Positions 1-6,796 of a stretch of DNA of 8,963 bases are shown one piece after another. The number at the start of each line of letters is the position of its first letter. Positions within the stretch are counted from its first letter, which is position 1. The notes under the pieces were generated by a model that did not search any database, had not been told where the DNA came from, and saw only the letters and a list, made by a program, of their open reading frames with translations. The stretch is from an uncultured Bacteroides sp. (lineage in GTDB: Bacteria > Bacteroidota > Bacteroidia > Bacteroidales > Bacteroidaceae). The stretch covers positions 1-8,963 of the forward strand of contig CAAFUN010000174.1 in assembly GCA_900766195.1 (NCBI GenBank). Direction: 5' to 3'. Made by a program: the position numbers and the translations under genes.

Positions 1-76
1 AAAAAACGGACATGACATAATTAATACAAGATAATATATAAAATATATATAGAGTTTTTGCCCTAAAAAAAAGCAG

Positions 77-186
77 ATTTTCAGTTGAAATCAAACACAT
101 CATCTGTTGACACCCATCACATCATCTGTTGATAGCAAACGTATCATCAGTTGTAGCTCAACGCATTATCAGTTGAAATTCAAAAC
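77..186. repeat. Five contiguous 22-bp direct repeats (iteron-like array)
   Basis: Five units lie head to tail at 77-98, 99-120, 121-142, 143-164 and 165-186. Each contains the core TCAGTTGA or TCTGTTGA (TCAGTTGT in unit 4), starting at 81, 103, 125, 147 and 169, so the period is exactly 22 bp four times over. Most units begin ATCATC or ATTATC and end in an A/C-rich stretch such as CAAAC. There are no spacers between units, so this is not CRISPR. A 22-bp period is about two helical turns, which would put the cores on one face of the DNA, as with iterons or multi-site operators. The array ends about 33 bp before a candidate -7 element and 63 bp before the transporter start codon. A role in regulating that gene is inference. 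Confidence 0.8.
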
Positions 187-219
187 AGTTTGTTTAGTAG
201 GAAATCTGAAATATTCATG

Positions 220-227
220 TAAATTTG
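220..227 (+). promoter_or_regulatory. Candidate Bacteroides-type -7 element for the EamA gene
   Basis: TAAATTTG matches the Bacteroides -7 consensus TAnnTTTG and lies 22 bp before the ATG at 250. The nearest upstream TTTG (189-192) is 27 bp away, longer than the usual spacing to a -33 box, so the assignment is tentative. The repeat array lies immediately upstream. Confidence 0.35.
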
Positions 228-249
228 CAGCGTTTTTGAAAATAAGGCA

Positions 250-1170
250 ATGAATATTCGAGCAAAAGGTTTTACTTACGGTGTTGTAGCTGCTGCTAGC
301 TATGGTTTGAATCCGCTGTTTACACTCCCACTTTATCAAGCCGGAATGAATGCCGATTCTGTTTTGTTTTATCGCTATTTCTTTGCTTGTCTGCTACTAG
401 GAATAATGATGAAGCTACAGAAAAGATCTTTCTCCGTAGCAAAAAAGGAAATCTTGCCTTTGGCTGCAATAGGTTTACTTTTTTCTTTCTCATCTTTGTT
501 CCTTTTTGTCAGTTACAATTACATGGATGCAGGAGTGGCATCTACCATCCTGTTTATATATCCCGTATTGGTAGCTCTCATTATGGCTTTCTTCTTCCAT
601 GAAAAGGTTTCTGTTGTTACTATGCTTTCCATCGGTTTGGCCTTTTTCGGCATTTCACTGCTCTATCAGGGGGGAGATGGTAAAACATTAAACTTGCTTG
701 GAGTACTGTTTGTTATCCTTTCTTCGTTGACTTATGCCATATACATCATAGCTGTAAACCGATCTTTTTTGAAGACCTTTCCTATAGATAAGTTGACATT
801 CTATGCCTTGCTGTTTGGCATAATTGTTTATGTGGTACGATTGAATTTTTGTGTAGATTTACAACCCGTACCGTCACCGGCTTTATGGATTAATGTTCTG
901 TCACTGGCTTTGTTCCCTACAATTATTTCTCTTACAGCCATGACACGCTCCATTCATTACATTGGCTCCACGCTAGCTGCCATATTGGGAGCACTTGAAC
1001 CTTTGACTGCTCTTTTCTTCGGAGTCGTTGTCTTTGGAGAAAAATTGACACCACGTATTATACTGGGTGTCATATTGGTGCTGACGGCTGTAACCCTAAT
1101 CGTTATTGCCAAACCATTAAGCGAAATAGTTAAGAAACGGATGCGGCATCGGCGTGGTGAAGTTGCGTGA
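250..1170 (+). CDS. EamA/DMT-family transporter (drug/metabolite transporter superfamily)
   Basis: This 306-residue inner-membrane protein has about ten hydrophobic segments in two homologous halves, roughly residues 8-138 and 148-288, the layout of two EamA repeats. Family-like features include the opening stretch around AAASYGLNPLF, the G/A-rich helices of the first half (around YMDAGVASTILF), and the second-half segment around LAAILGALEPLTALFFG followed by VFGEKLTP, which is typical of the last repeat of EamA proteins. The C-terminus is short and basic (KKRMRHRR), as expected for a cytoplasmic tail. The length is normal for the family. The ATG at 250 was chosen because it begins directly before the first membrane helix and follows a candidate -7 element. 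DMT proteins export or import small metabolites. The substrate cannot be told from sequence. Nothing links it to the R-M operon downstream. Confidence 0.9.
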   Translation: MNIRAKGFTYGVVAAASYGLNPLFTLPLYQAGMNADSVLFYRYFFACLLLGIMMKLQKRSFSVAKKEILPLAAIGLLFSFSSLFLFVSYNYMDAGVASTILFIYPVLVALIMAFFFHEKVSVVTMLSIGLAFFGISLLYQGGDGKTLNLLGVLFVILSSLTYAIYIIAVNRSFLKTFPIDKLTFYALLFGIIVYVVRLNFCVDLQPVPSPALWINVLSLALFPTIISLTAMTRSIHYIGSTLAAILGALEPLTALFFGVVVFGEKLTPRIILGVILVLTAVTLIVIAKPLSEIVKKRMRHRRGEVA

Positions 1171-1252
1171 TGCGGATGACACTCTTTTGTTTGCTTTTAA
1201 ATCATTCTCATGTAACAGATAAGGCATAAAAAGCTGGTTGCCAAACTTTGCT

Positions 1253-1462
1253 ATGCATTTCCTTAATGATGAGAAAGTATATCTTTTGCCTGATTTTTAC
1301 TTTTATGTGATAATCGTCCTCAATTTATTGGTCTTTATTCTCACTCTGTTCAGTATGATGCAACAAAACGATTATTCGCTTCTGGTGGACGAGTATTATA
1401 AGCAAGCAATTGAATTAAGGAAAATGAGAATGGAAATAGATAGCTTATATATCGCGAACTAG
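1253..1462 (+). CDS. Small single-pass membrane protein, unknown function
   Basis: This is a 69-residue open frame from ATG 1253. An in-frame TTG at 1238 would add five residues, but ATG is preferred. Residues of about 16-35 form one strongly hydrophobic helix (around YFYVIIVLNLLVFILTLF). A charged C-terminal half follows (DEYYKQAIELRKMRMEIDSL) that could form an amphipathic helix or short coiled coil. I do not recognise the family. It is separated from the transporter by 82 bp and from the downstream HTH remnant by 115 bp, on the same strand, with no clear promoter of its own. The single TM segment and codon-like composition favour a real small gene, but a chance ORF is possible. Confidence 0.45.
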   Translation: MHFLNDEKVYLLPDFYFYVIIVLNLLVFILTLFSMMQQNDYSLLVDEYYKQAIELRKMRMEIDSLYIAN

Positions 1463-1546
1463 AAGACAAAAGTGAAGTAATAAATCATTTAGAAGTAGAT
1501 TATTAAAATGAGAATGAAACTTCGTGAATAAAACCCTGAAATTTTC

Positions 1547-1554
1547 TATCTTTG
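1547..1554 (+). promoter_or_regulatory. Candidate -7 element for the hsd operon
   Basis: TATCTTTG matches the Bacteroides consensus TAnnTTTG exactly. It lies 23 bp upstream of the ATG of the HTH remnant and about 120 bp upstream of hsdM. A weak -33 candidate (TTCG, 1521-1524) lies 22 bp upstream. No other good promoter is seen before hsdM, so this is the best candidate for driving the whole downstream operon. Confidence 0.45.
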
Positions 1555-1577
1555 GAGTCAAATAAAAATATAACCGA

Positions 1578-1670
1578 ATGAAAATGAATCGGATTAAAGA
1601 GGTTTTGCAGGAAAAGGAATTATTGCAGGTTAGTGTTAAATATTTGATAGTGGATAATAAAACGAAATAA
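1578..1670 (+). pseudogene. Remnant of an XRE-type HTH regulator with an internal deletion
   Basis: ATG 1578 opens a 30-codon frame ending at TAA 1668-1670, five bases before hsdM. Its first 14 or so residues (MKMNRIKEVLQEKE) match the N-terminus common to small Bacteroidales HTH_3/XRE proteins, of the type MNRIKEVLEEKG. Its last residues (VSVKYLIVDNKTK) resemble the C-terminus of the same proteins, which typically end in a sequence like VDVKELLV-NK. The recognition helices that should lie between are missing, so I infer an in-frame internal deletion of roughly 40-50 codons. Such short HTH genes commonly sit directly upstream of hsdM in Bacteroidales R-M operons. The product cannot bind DNA as an HTH domain, but the frame may still be translated and couple to hsdM. 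The family assignment rests on remembered protein patterns, not on an alignment. Confidence 0.5.
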
Positions 1671-1675
1671 CCTAC

Positions 1676-3250
1676 ATGGCTAAGAAGGAAAAACAGGAAA
1701 AACCGATAGAGGTCAGTCTATGGGAATCGGCAAATAAATTGCGTGGAAGTGTAGAACCGTCTGAATATAAACACGTGGTGTTGGGACTGATATTTCTTAA
1801 ATTCGTCAGCGATAAGTTTGAAGAGCACCGGGCAAAGCTCATTGCCGAGGGAAAAGAGAAATACGTAGAGATGCCCGAGTTCTACAATATGAGCAATGTC
1901 TTTTTTCTTGAAGAGAGTTCGCGTTGGAGCTATATTCAAGAAAAAGCCAAGCAAGACGATTTGGCTTTAATCATTGATACGGCTTTGCATATCATTGAAA
2001 AAGACAACAATAGCTTGAAAGGTGCATTGCCCGATAATTATTTCTCCCGTTTAGGCTTGGAGACGGCAAAATTAGCTTCACTGATTGATGAAATCAGCGA
2101 AATAAACACCTTAAAAGATAAAGAACAGGATGTAGTTGGTCGTGTATATGAATACTTCCTTTCAAAATTCGCATTGGCGGAAGGTAAAGGGAAGGGCGAA
2201 TTTTACACACCCAAAAGTATTGTAAACCTGATTGCCGAAATGATTGAACCTTACAAAGGCATTATTTACGACCCCGCTTGTGGTTCGGGCGGTATGTTTG
2301 TGCAATCTATAAAGTTTATTGAGAGCCATCACGGTAACAAAAAAGAAGTTTCCATTTACGGACAGGAATATACTAATACTACTTACAAGCTGGCAAAGAT
2401 GAATCTTGCCATACGTGGTATCTCCGCCAACTTGGGAACAAAAGCCGCCAATACATTCTCTAATGATCAGCATAAAGATCTGAAAGCCGACTACATTATG
2501 GCAAATCCGCCGTTTAACCAAAAAGATTGGCGTGCCGATGACGAACTGCTTGACGACCCTCGTTGGAAAGGCTATGATGTCCCTCCTAAAAGTAATGCTA
2601 ATTACGGATGGATTCTCAATATGGCAAGTAAATTGTCCGAAAATGGCGTTGCTGGATTCATTCTTGCCAATGGCGCATTGAGCGGTGGGGGCGAGGAGTA
2701 TAAAATTCGCCGAAAACTTATAGAGAACGATTTGATAGAAGCGATTGTTGTATTACCTCAAAATATGTTTTACACCACCACTATCAGCGTTACGCTTTGG
2801 ATCTTGAACAGAAACAAGACAGCACGTAAATTTCGAGTTGGTGATGAAGAACGTAATTACCGCAATCGTAAAGGAGAAGTGTTATTTATAGATTTACGTC
2901 AAATGGGCGAACCTTTTGAAAAGAAGTTTACACAGTTTTCAATTGATGATATTCAGCAAGTAGCCACTAGCTATCATAATTGGCAAACTTCGGCAGCAGA
3001 AAACATCGGTGAAGAGTTTAACCGTCCCGAGTTTTGTTATAGTGCTTCGTTCGAAGAAGTTGAAAAGAAAGATTTTTCTCTTGTGCCGAGCAAATACATT
3101 CAATTTGTAAACCGTGACGAGAATATTGATTTCGATGAAAAAATGAAAACCTTGCAAACGGAATTCAAAGAATTACTGCAAGCAGAAGAGCAATCGAAGC
3201 AAGAGCTATTGACCGTTTTTAAGAATTTGGGGTATGAGATCAAGTTATAA
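1676..3250 (+). CDS. hsdM: Type I restriction-modification system DNA methyltransferase subunit (HsdM)
   Basis: This 524-residue N6-adenine methyltransferase is the modification subunit of the HsdM2S methylase and the HsdR2M2S nuclease. An N-terminal helical HsdM_N domain occupies about residues 10-145 (SLWESANKLRGSVEPSEYK, typical of HsdM). The catalytic domain follows, with the GEFYTPK signature at 174-180, the AdoMet-binding motif I DPACGSGGMF at 199-208 and the catalytic motif IV NPPF at 277-280. A conserved segment follows around LPQNMFYTTTISVTLWIL, and the end is a C-terminal helix used for subunit contacts. The length is normal and all key residues are present, so it should be active. 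The ATG at 1676 follows the HTH remnant by five bases and begins with the usual lysine-rich leader. Its last 17 nt overlap the start of hsdS, indicating translational coupling. Confidence 0.96.
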   Translation: MAKKEKQEKPIEVSLWESANKLRGSVEPSEYKHVVLGLIFLKFVSDKFEEHRAKLIAEGKEKYVEMPEFYNMSNVFFLEESSRWSYIQEKAKQDDLALIIDTALHIIEKDNNSLKGALPDNYFSRLGLETAKLASLIDEISEINTLKDKEQDVVGRVYEYFLSKFALAEGKGKGEFYTPKSIVNLIAEMIEPYKGIIYDPACGSGGMFVQSIKFIESHHGNKKEVSIYGQEYTNTTYKLAKMNLAIRGISANLGTKAANTFSNDQHKDLKADYIMANPPFNQKDWRADDELLDDPRWKGYDVPPKSNANYGWILNMASKLSENGVAGFILANGALSGGGEEYKIRRKLIENDLIEAIVVLPQNMFYTTTISVTLWILNRNKTARKFRVGDEERNYRNRKGEVLFIDLRQMGEPFEKKFTQFSIDDIQQVATSYHNWQTSAAENIGEEFNRPEFCYSASFEEVEKKDFSLVPSKYIQFVNRDENIDFDEKMKTLQTEFKELLQAEEQSKQELLTVFKNLGYEIKL

Positions 3251-4460
3251 ACGGCTGGGTGACTACATTCGAGAAGTGGATGTTAGGAATTTGAATGAGG
3301 ATGTTAATACACTGTTAGGGATTAATATCGACAAATACTATATGCCTTCTGTTGCCAATGTGGTAGGCACTGATTTATCGCGATATAAAATTGTAAAAAA
3401 AGGACAGTTTGCGTGTAATCGAATGCATGTTGGAAGAGATAAACGATTGCCGGTTGCTTTATCGACAAACGATGAGAGTTTTATCGTCTCACCCGCTTAT
3501 GATGTTTTTGAAATTACTAACACGCAGATTTTATTATCCGAATATTTAATGATGTGGTTTTCTCGTACAGAATTTGATCGAATTACATGGTTTTATACAG
3601 ACGCGGATGTTCGCGGAGGCTTAAGTTGGAAGACATTCTTAGATCTGCAATTTTCTGTTCCCTCTCCCGAAAAACAACGCGAAATAGTAGCTGAATATAA
3701 TGCCGCGCAAAAGCGCATTGATCTCAACAACCAACTGATACAAAAACTAGAAGAAACGGCACAGATTATTTACAAGCACTGGTTTGTAGATTTTGAATTT
3801 CCAGATGAGAATGGTAAGCCGTATAAAAGCAACGGCGGGGAAATGGTGGAGAGTGAGTTGGGGGAAATCCCGAAAGGATGGAAAGTGGGGAAAGTAGGAA
3901 GTGTTGTAAAATGTAATCCTAACACCTTGTCGGATAAAGACACATTCGAATCTATCCTATATTTGGACACTGGAAATATCTTTAATAATAAGATAAATGA
4001 GTTACAAGAACTGTGTATAGAAACAGACGAAATTCCAAGTAGAGCAAGACGAAAAGTACAAGAAATGGACATTATTTTTTCAACTGTAAGACCCAACTTG
4101 AAACATTATGGGATAATTAAGAATCAACCTGAGAATTTAGTTGTTTCAACAGGTTTTGCAGTTTTACAAGTTAATCAAAAAGAAATATTGCCAGAATTAA
4201 TATATTCCTTTTTAACTGACGATAAAACAGTCAAAGATTTACAGGCAAAAGCCGAAATGAGCGTTTCCACGTATCCGTCTATTACAGCTGATGATATTTT
4301 GGATATTGACTTTATAATCCCCAATAATGCTTTACAAAATATGATTAGACCTATTTTTAGAAGTAAAAATCACTTTGTGAGTATGAAGAATAATGAAAAT
4401 AAAAAATCAGAAGAATTACTTTCTGTTCTTCTTTCAAAACTATCAACAATAGAAGTATAA
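3234..4460 (+). CDS. hsdS: Type I restriction-modification system specificity subunit (HsdS)
   Basis: This 408-residue protein sets the DNA target of the methylase and restriction complex. The architecture is TRD1 at about residues 5-145, a central conserved helical spacer at about 146-205 (PEKQREIV, then QLIQKLEETAQIIYKHWFVDFEFP) and TRD2 at about 208-365, opening with the typical LGEIPKGWKVGKVG. A short C-terminal helical region (about 366-408) completes it. Both target-recognition domains are present, so a bipartite recognition site is expected, but the sequence recognised cannot be deduced. The start ATG at 3234 lies inside the end of hsdM. TRD2 is much more AT-rich than the central spacer (about 27% versus 47% G+C in two sampled 60-base lines), consistent with exchange of the TRD. 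No second hsdS, inverted TRD copy or recombinase is visible, so there is no sign of phase-variable shuffling here. Confidence 0.95.
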   Translation: MRSSYKRLGDYIREVDVRNLNEDVNTLLGINIDKYYMPSVANVVGTDLSRYKIVKKGQFACNRMHVGRDKRLPVALSTNDESFIVSPAYDVFEITNTQILLSEYLMMWFSRTEFDRITWFYTDADVRGGLSWKTFLDLQFSVPSPEKQREIVAEYNAAQKRIDLNNQLIQKLEETAQIIYKHWFVDFEFPDENGKPYKSNGGEMVESELGEIPKGWKVGKVGSVVKCNPNTLSDKDTFESILYLDTGNIFNNKINELQELCIETDEIPSRARRKVQEMDIIFSTVRPNLKHYGIIKNQPENLVVSTGFAVLQVNQKEILPELIYSFLTDDKTVKDLQAKAEMSVSTYPSITADDILDIDFIIPNNALQNMIRPIFRSKNHFVSMKNNENKKSEELLSVLLSKLSTIEV

Positions 4461-4467
4461 TGATATG
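4457..4467 (+). repeat. 11-bp direct repeat, left copy (hsdS/cassette junction)
   Basis: ATAATGATATG contains the hsdS stop TAA, the spacer TGAT and the cassette start ATG. An identical copy lies at the cassette/hsdR junction (8542-8552). Confidence 0.7.
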
Positions 4468-5013
4468 GGACTAATAATATATTCATTAGTTGAAATACCA
4501 GTAAATGTTTCTCGAAGCTATTACTTCTACATACTGGATTACCACAATTGGAATGAACCAATAGGAAATACCCTAAGAGAGAATTACAACAAATTAACGT
4601 CTTTTGCCAGCCAGAATTGTTCTGTCATTATTACAGGAGTAGATGGGAGTCATATGTATAATGAATTTTTGTCATGGCAAACAGTAAATGGAATAGATAC
4701 GTCAGATTTGTCGCCAGCAATCATGATAACAACTCTCCATCCAAGCTGTTTTTACAATAATGCTGAAGATAAATAAACGTCTCAAGACAAGTTTATATTC
4801 CTAAAGATTAGAGATATATGCGAACAACCGCAAGATGTTGTATCTTTGCTTGAAAAGTTATTTAATGACATTAAAAAGAAGAAAGAAATTAAAGATTTTC
4901 AAATTGTAAAAGAGGTGAAAGACGGTGTTGGGAAAGCGTTGAACGATGCATTAATATTAGAGCCCACTATAGGTGGAATAGGCGTTGAATTGAAGAAATT
5001 GTTTAACTTATAA
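4465..5013 (+). pseudogene. Unknown TIR-cassette gene interrupted by an in-frame stop codon
   Basis: ATG 4465 opens a frame that stops at TAA 4774-4776 after 103 codons. The same frame then stays open for 78 more codons to TAA 5011-5013, and there is no ATG after the internal stop. Both parts look like genuine protein. The first has alternating strands and helices (SRSYYFYILDYHNWNEPIG, then NCSVIITGVDG, then SPAIMITTLHPS). The second is a charged helical region (DVVSLLEKLFNDIKKKKEIK) ending in PTIGGIGVELKKLFNL. An intact version would have 182 residues. I do not recognise a named family, and no membrane helix or catalytic motif is evident. It starts four bases after hsdS, ends 16 bases before the first TIR gene, and is the first member of the cassette. 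A single base change in a codon such as GAA, CAA or AAA would explain the stop. Alternatives are a sequencing error, readthrough, or a functional truncated product. Confidence 0.6.
4774..4776 (+). other. Premature in-frame TAA
   Basis: Codon 104 of the 4465-5013 frame is TAA, within the context NNAEDK-stop-TSQDKFIF. The frame continues without further stops for 78 codons, so the lesion is a single nonsense codon rather than a frameshift. Confidence 0.85.
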
Positions 5014-5029
5014 GAACACAGAAATAAGT

Positions 5030-6214
5030 ATGAAATATAAATATCAATTGATTTTATTAGGATCTGATGCTTCTATTAAACAAGATATATTAAGTCAAAT
5101 CAAAATTGAACTTAAAAATCTTGGATTACCTGAAGATGTCATTAAAATTATAAAGCCAAGTAATTTGGAGCATGAATACAAAGGGAATCAGCCAGCATTT
5201 GCGATATATTTTGGAGATACAAAAGGTGATTTTAAAGACTTAGATGTAACAAAAATGCTGATTAAGGATGGCACCATGATTCTGCCAATATACTTTACTG
5301 ATGATGCTTTTAAGGTTGAAATTCCTAAAGAATTAGAAAATCAAAATGGTATTCAATTCAAAGAAAACGAACTGAATAGAATTGTAAATATAATACTGCA
5401 ATCGTTTGAATTGTTAAGAAGTACAAGAAAAGTATTTATTAGTTATCGAAGAGCTGAATCTACTTCTGTTGCTATTCAACTATATGAAGCTTTGGAGTCT
5501 CATCATTTTGATGTTTTTTTAGATACTCACTCAATAGAAAAAGGGGAAGCATTTCAAGATGAGCTATGGCATAGAATGACCGACTGTGATGTCATCGTTC
5601 TATTAAATACTCCAGGTTTTTTAGAAAGTCATTGGTGTGAAAAAGAATTTGCAGAGGCTGGAACGAAACAAATCGGAATTATTCAATTGGTCTGGCCAAA
5701 TCATAAAATAAAAGAAATAGACCCCTCTTCTCTTTTAAGCTATCCAATGCAATTGACAGAAGGGAACTTCGTAGATGGTATCTATTCTGATAAAGACAAA
5801 TCAAAGTTAATTTTATCAACTGTTGAAAATATATTACAAGAGGTAGAGTCGGTTAGAGCTCGTAATCTAGCAGCTAGACAGGATAACTTGATAACAGAAT
5901 TCAGAAATATTGCTGAGAAAAATGGACGAAACGTAATTGTCCAACCCGAAAAAATTTTAACCGAAGATTTGCCTAATGGTAAACGTATTATATATATTCC
6001 GACAATTGGGATACCTCAATCCACAAGTTGCCAATCTGCTGAAATAAAAAAGGAACTATTAGGTTATGGTGAAGTTTCAATTAAGCTTATCTATGATGAT
6101 TTACGAATTCGCAACAAATGGCTTGCACATTTAGAATGGTTGAACGACAATTTCAAGAAAGATATAAAAACATTAAGAAAACAAGATTTTGAGTTATGTC
6201 TACAAAAGAACTAA
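5030..6214 (+). CDS. TIR-domain protein with an N-terminal TIR-like domain and a novel C-terminal domain
   Basis: The protein has 394 residues and no signal peptide or membrane segment. The clear TIR domain spans about residues 132-265: strand A KVFISYRR (134-141), DVFLDT (161-166) with an adjacent helix, strand D around VIVLLNTPGF, and HWCEKEF (201-207), where E206 is in the position of the catalytic glutamate of NAD-cleaving TIRs (W-C-x-x-E). Residues 1-125 form an alpha/beta unit (YQLILLG, AFAIYFG, MILPIYF, then a closing helix) that resembles a TIR fold without the catalytic motif. Residues of about 265-300 are helical and rich in R/A/E. Residues 300-394 form a small domain I cannot name, with IYIPTIG and KWLAHLEWLND. 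TIR proteins of this kind hydrolyse or cyclise NAD in anti-phage defence. It overlaps the SLOG gene by 19 nt, so the two products are probably coupled. The enzymatic activity is inferred. Confidence 0.85.
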   Translation: MKYKYQLILLGSDASIKQDILSQIKIELKNLGLPEDVIKIIKPSNLEHEYKGNQPAFAIYFGDTKGDFKDLDVTKMLIKDGTMILPIYFTDDAFKVEIPKELENQNGIQFKENELNRIVNIILQSFELLRSTRKVFISYRRAESTSVAIQLYEALESHHFDVFLDTHSIEKGEAFQDELWHRMTDCDVIVLLNTPGFLESHWCEKEFAEAGTKQIGIIQLVWPNHKIKEIDPSSLLSYPMQLTEGNFVDGIYSDKDKSKLILSTVENILQEVESVRARNLAARQDNLITEFRNIAEKNGRNVIVQPEKILTEDLPNGKRIIYIPTIGIPQSTSCQSAEIKKELLGYGEVSIKLIYDDLRIRNKWLAHLEWLNDNFKKDIKTLRKQDFELCLQKN

Positions 6215-6792
6215 AAAATATCTTCCTTTCAGCAAGTGTCCCATTGCCAGAAAGAGATCCCAAGTATATAGAGACAGCAGACATAATTGCAATCAGAGAT
6301 GCAATTATAGCTTTAGTAACGGCGGTTTTGCCATATCATAGAATAATTTGGGGAGGTCATCCGTCTATTACACCTCTGATATACTATGTGATGGAGAAAC
6401 TCAATCTTAACATTCAAAATCACGTTACTCTTTATCAATCTTTGTTCTTCAAAGAAAAATTTCCTGCTGATAATAATAAATTCGAAAATATTGTTTTTAC
6501 AGAAAACCGTGGCGACATTCATTCAAGTATTCAGTTTATGAGAAAGGAAATGATATATGAGAACGACTTTTCGGCAGCTGTTTTTATTGGGGGTATGGAT
6601 GGAATCGAAGTGGAATACAATATGTTTCGAGAAAAACACTCCGAAGCTCTGATTCTTCCTATTGCCAGCACTGGGGCAGCAACAAAAATAGTTTATGATA
6701 CTATATATCCGAAAGAACTAAAAAACGAACGTTTTGAAAAAGATTATGGGTATATGTCATTGTTTCAGAAATTTCTAATTGATAAAATATAA
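6196..6792 (+). CDS. Stand-alone SLOG-domain protein (putative nucleotide-signal sensor)
   Basis: This 198-residue soluble protein has a Rossmann-like SLOG fold. Features are the first strand IFLSASVP (9-16), the glycine-rich nucleotide-binding segment IIWGGHPSITPLI (50-62), the strand-loop AVFIGGMDGIEVEYNMF (128-144) with its conserved G-G-M-x-G-I and acidic residues, and LPIASTGAA (154-162). SLOG domains bind nucleotides or NAD-derived ligands; in type I Thoeris the SLOG domain of ThsA binds the cyclic ADP-ribose isomer made by the TIR protein ThsB. Here the SLOG domain is not fused to SIR2 or any other effector domain, and it lies between TIR genes. The natural inference is a receptor or processing component for a TIR-made signal. 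The ATG at 6196 overlaps the previous gene by 19 nt. It could instead be an enzyme of the LOG or TRPM-like SLOG branches. Confidence 0.78.
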   Translation: MSTKELKNIFLSASVPLPERDPKYIETADIIAIRDAIIALVTAVLPYHRIIWGGHPSITPLIYYVMEKLNLNIQNHVTLYQSLFFKEKFPADNNKFENIVFTENRGDIHSSIQFMRKEMIYENDFSAAVFIGGMDGIEVEYNMFREKHSEALILPIASTGAATKIVYDTIYPKELKNERFEKDYGYMSLFQKFLIDKI

Positions 6793-6796
6793 TTAT

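Noticed and set aside
77..186. CRISPR array
   Set aside because: The repeat units are contiguous with no spacers and are too degenerate, and no cas genes are present.
1478..1503. Terminator hairpin after the small membrane ORF (AATAAATC pairing with GATTATT)
   Set aside because: The stem is short, AT-only for the most part and imperfect, and no T-run follows.
2162..2521. 119-residue antisense ORF inside hsdM
   Set aside because: It is a shadow of hsdM on the opposite strand, with no recognisable domain.
3770..4096. 108-residue antisense ORF inside hsdS
   Set aside because: It lies fully within hsdS, has no domain signal, and is explained by the coding strand's composition.
4841..4848. Internal promoter (TATCTTTG) driving the TIR genes
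   Set aside because: It matches TAnnTTTG, but no -33 element is seen upstream, it lies inside the 4465-5013 frame, and such 8-mers are frequent in AT-rich DNA.
4777..5013. Separate gene for the downstream half of the interrupted frame
   Set aside because: There is no ATG in frame after the stop, and the only alternative starts are TTG/GTG codons in mid-helix. It is better explained as the continuation of one gene.
6779..6796. TTG start for the ThsB-like gene
   Set aside because: It would overlap the SLOG gene and add six residues before the conserved opening; ATG 6797 starts directly at the TIR strand.
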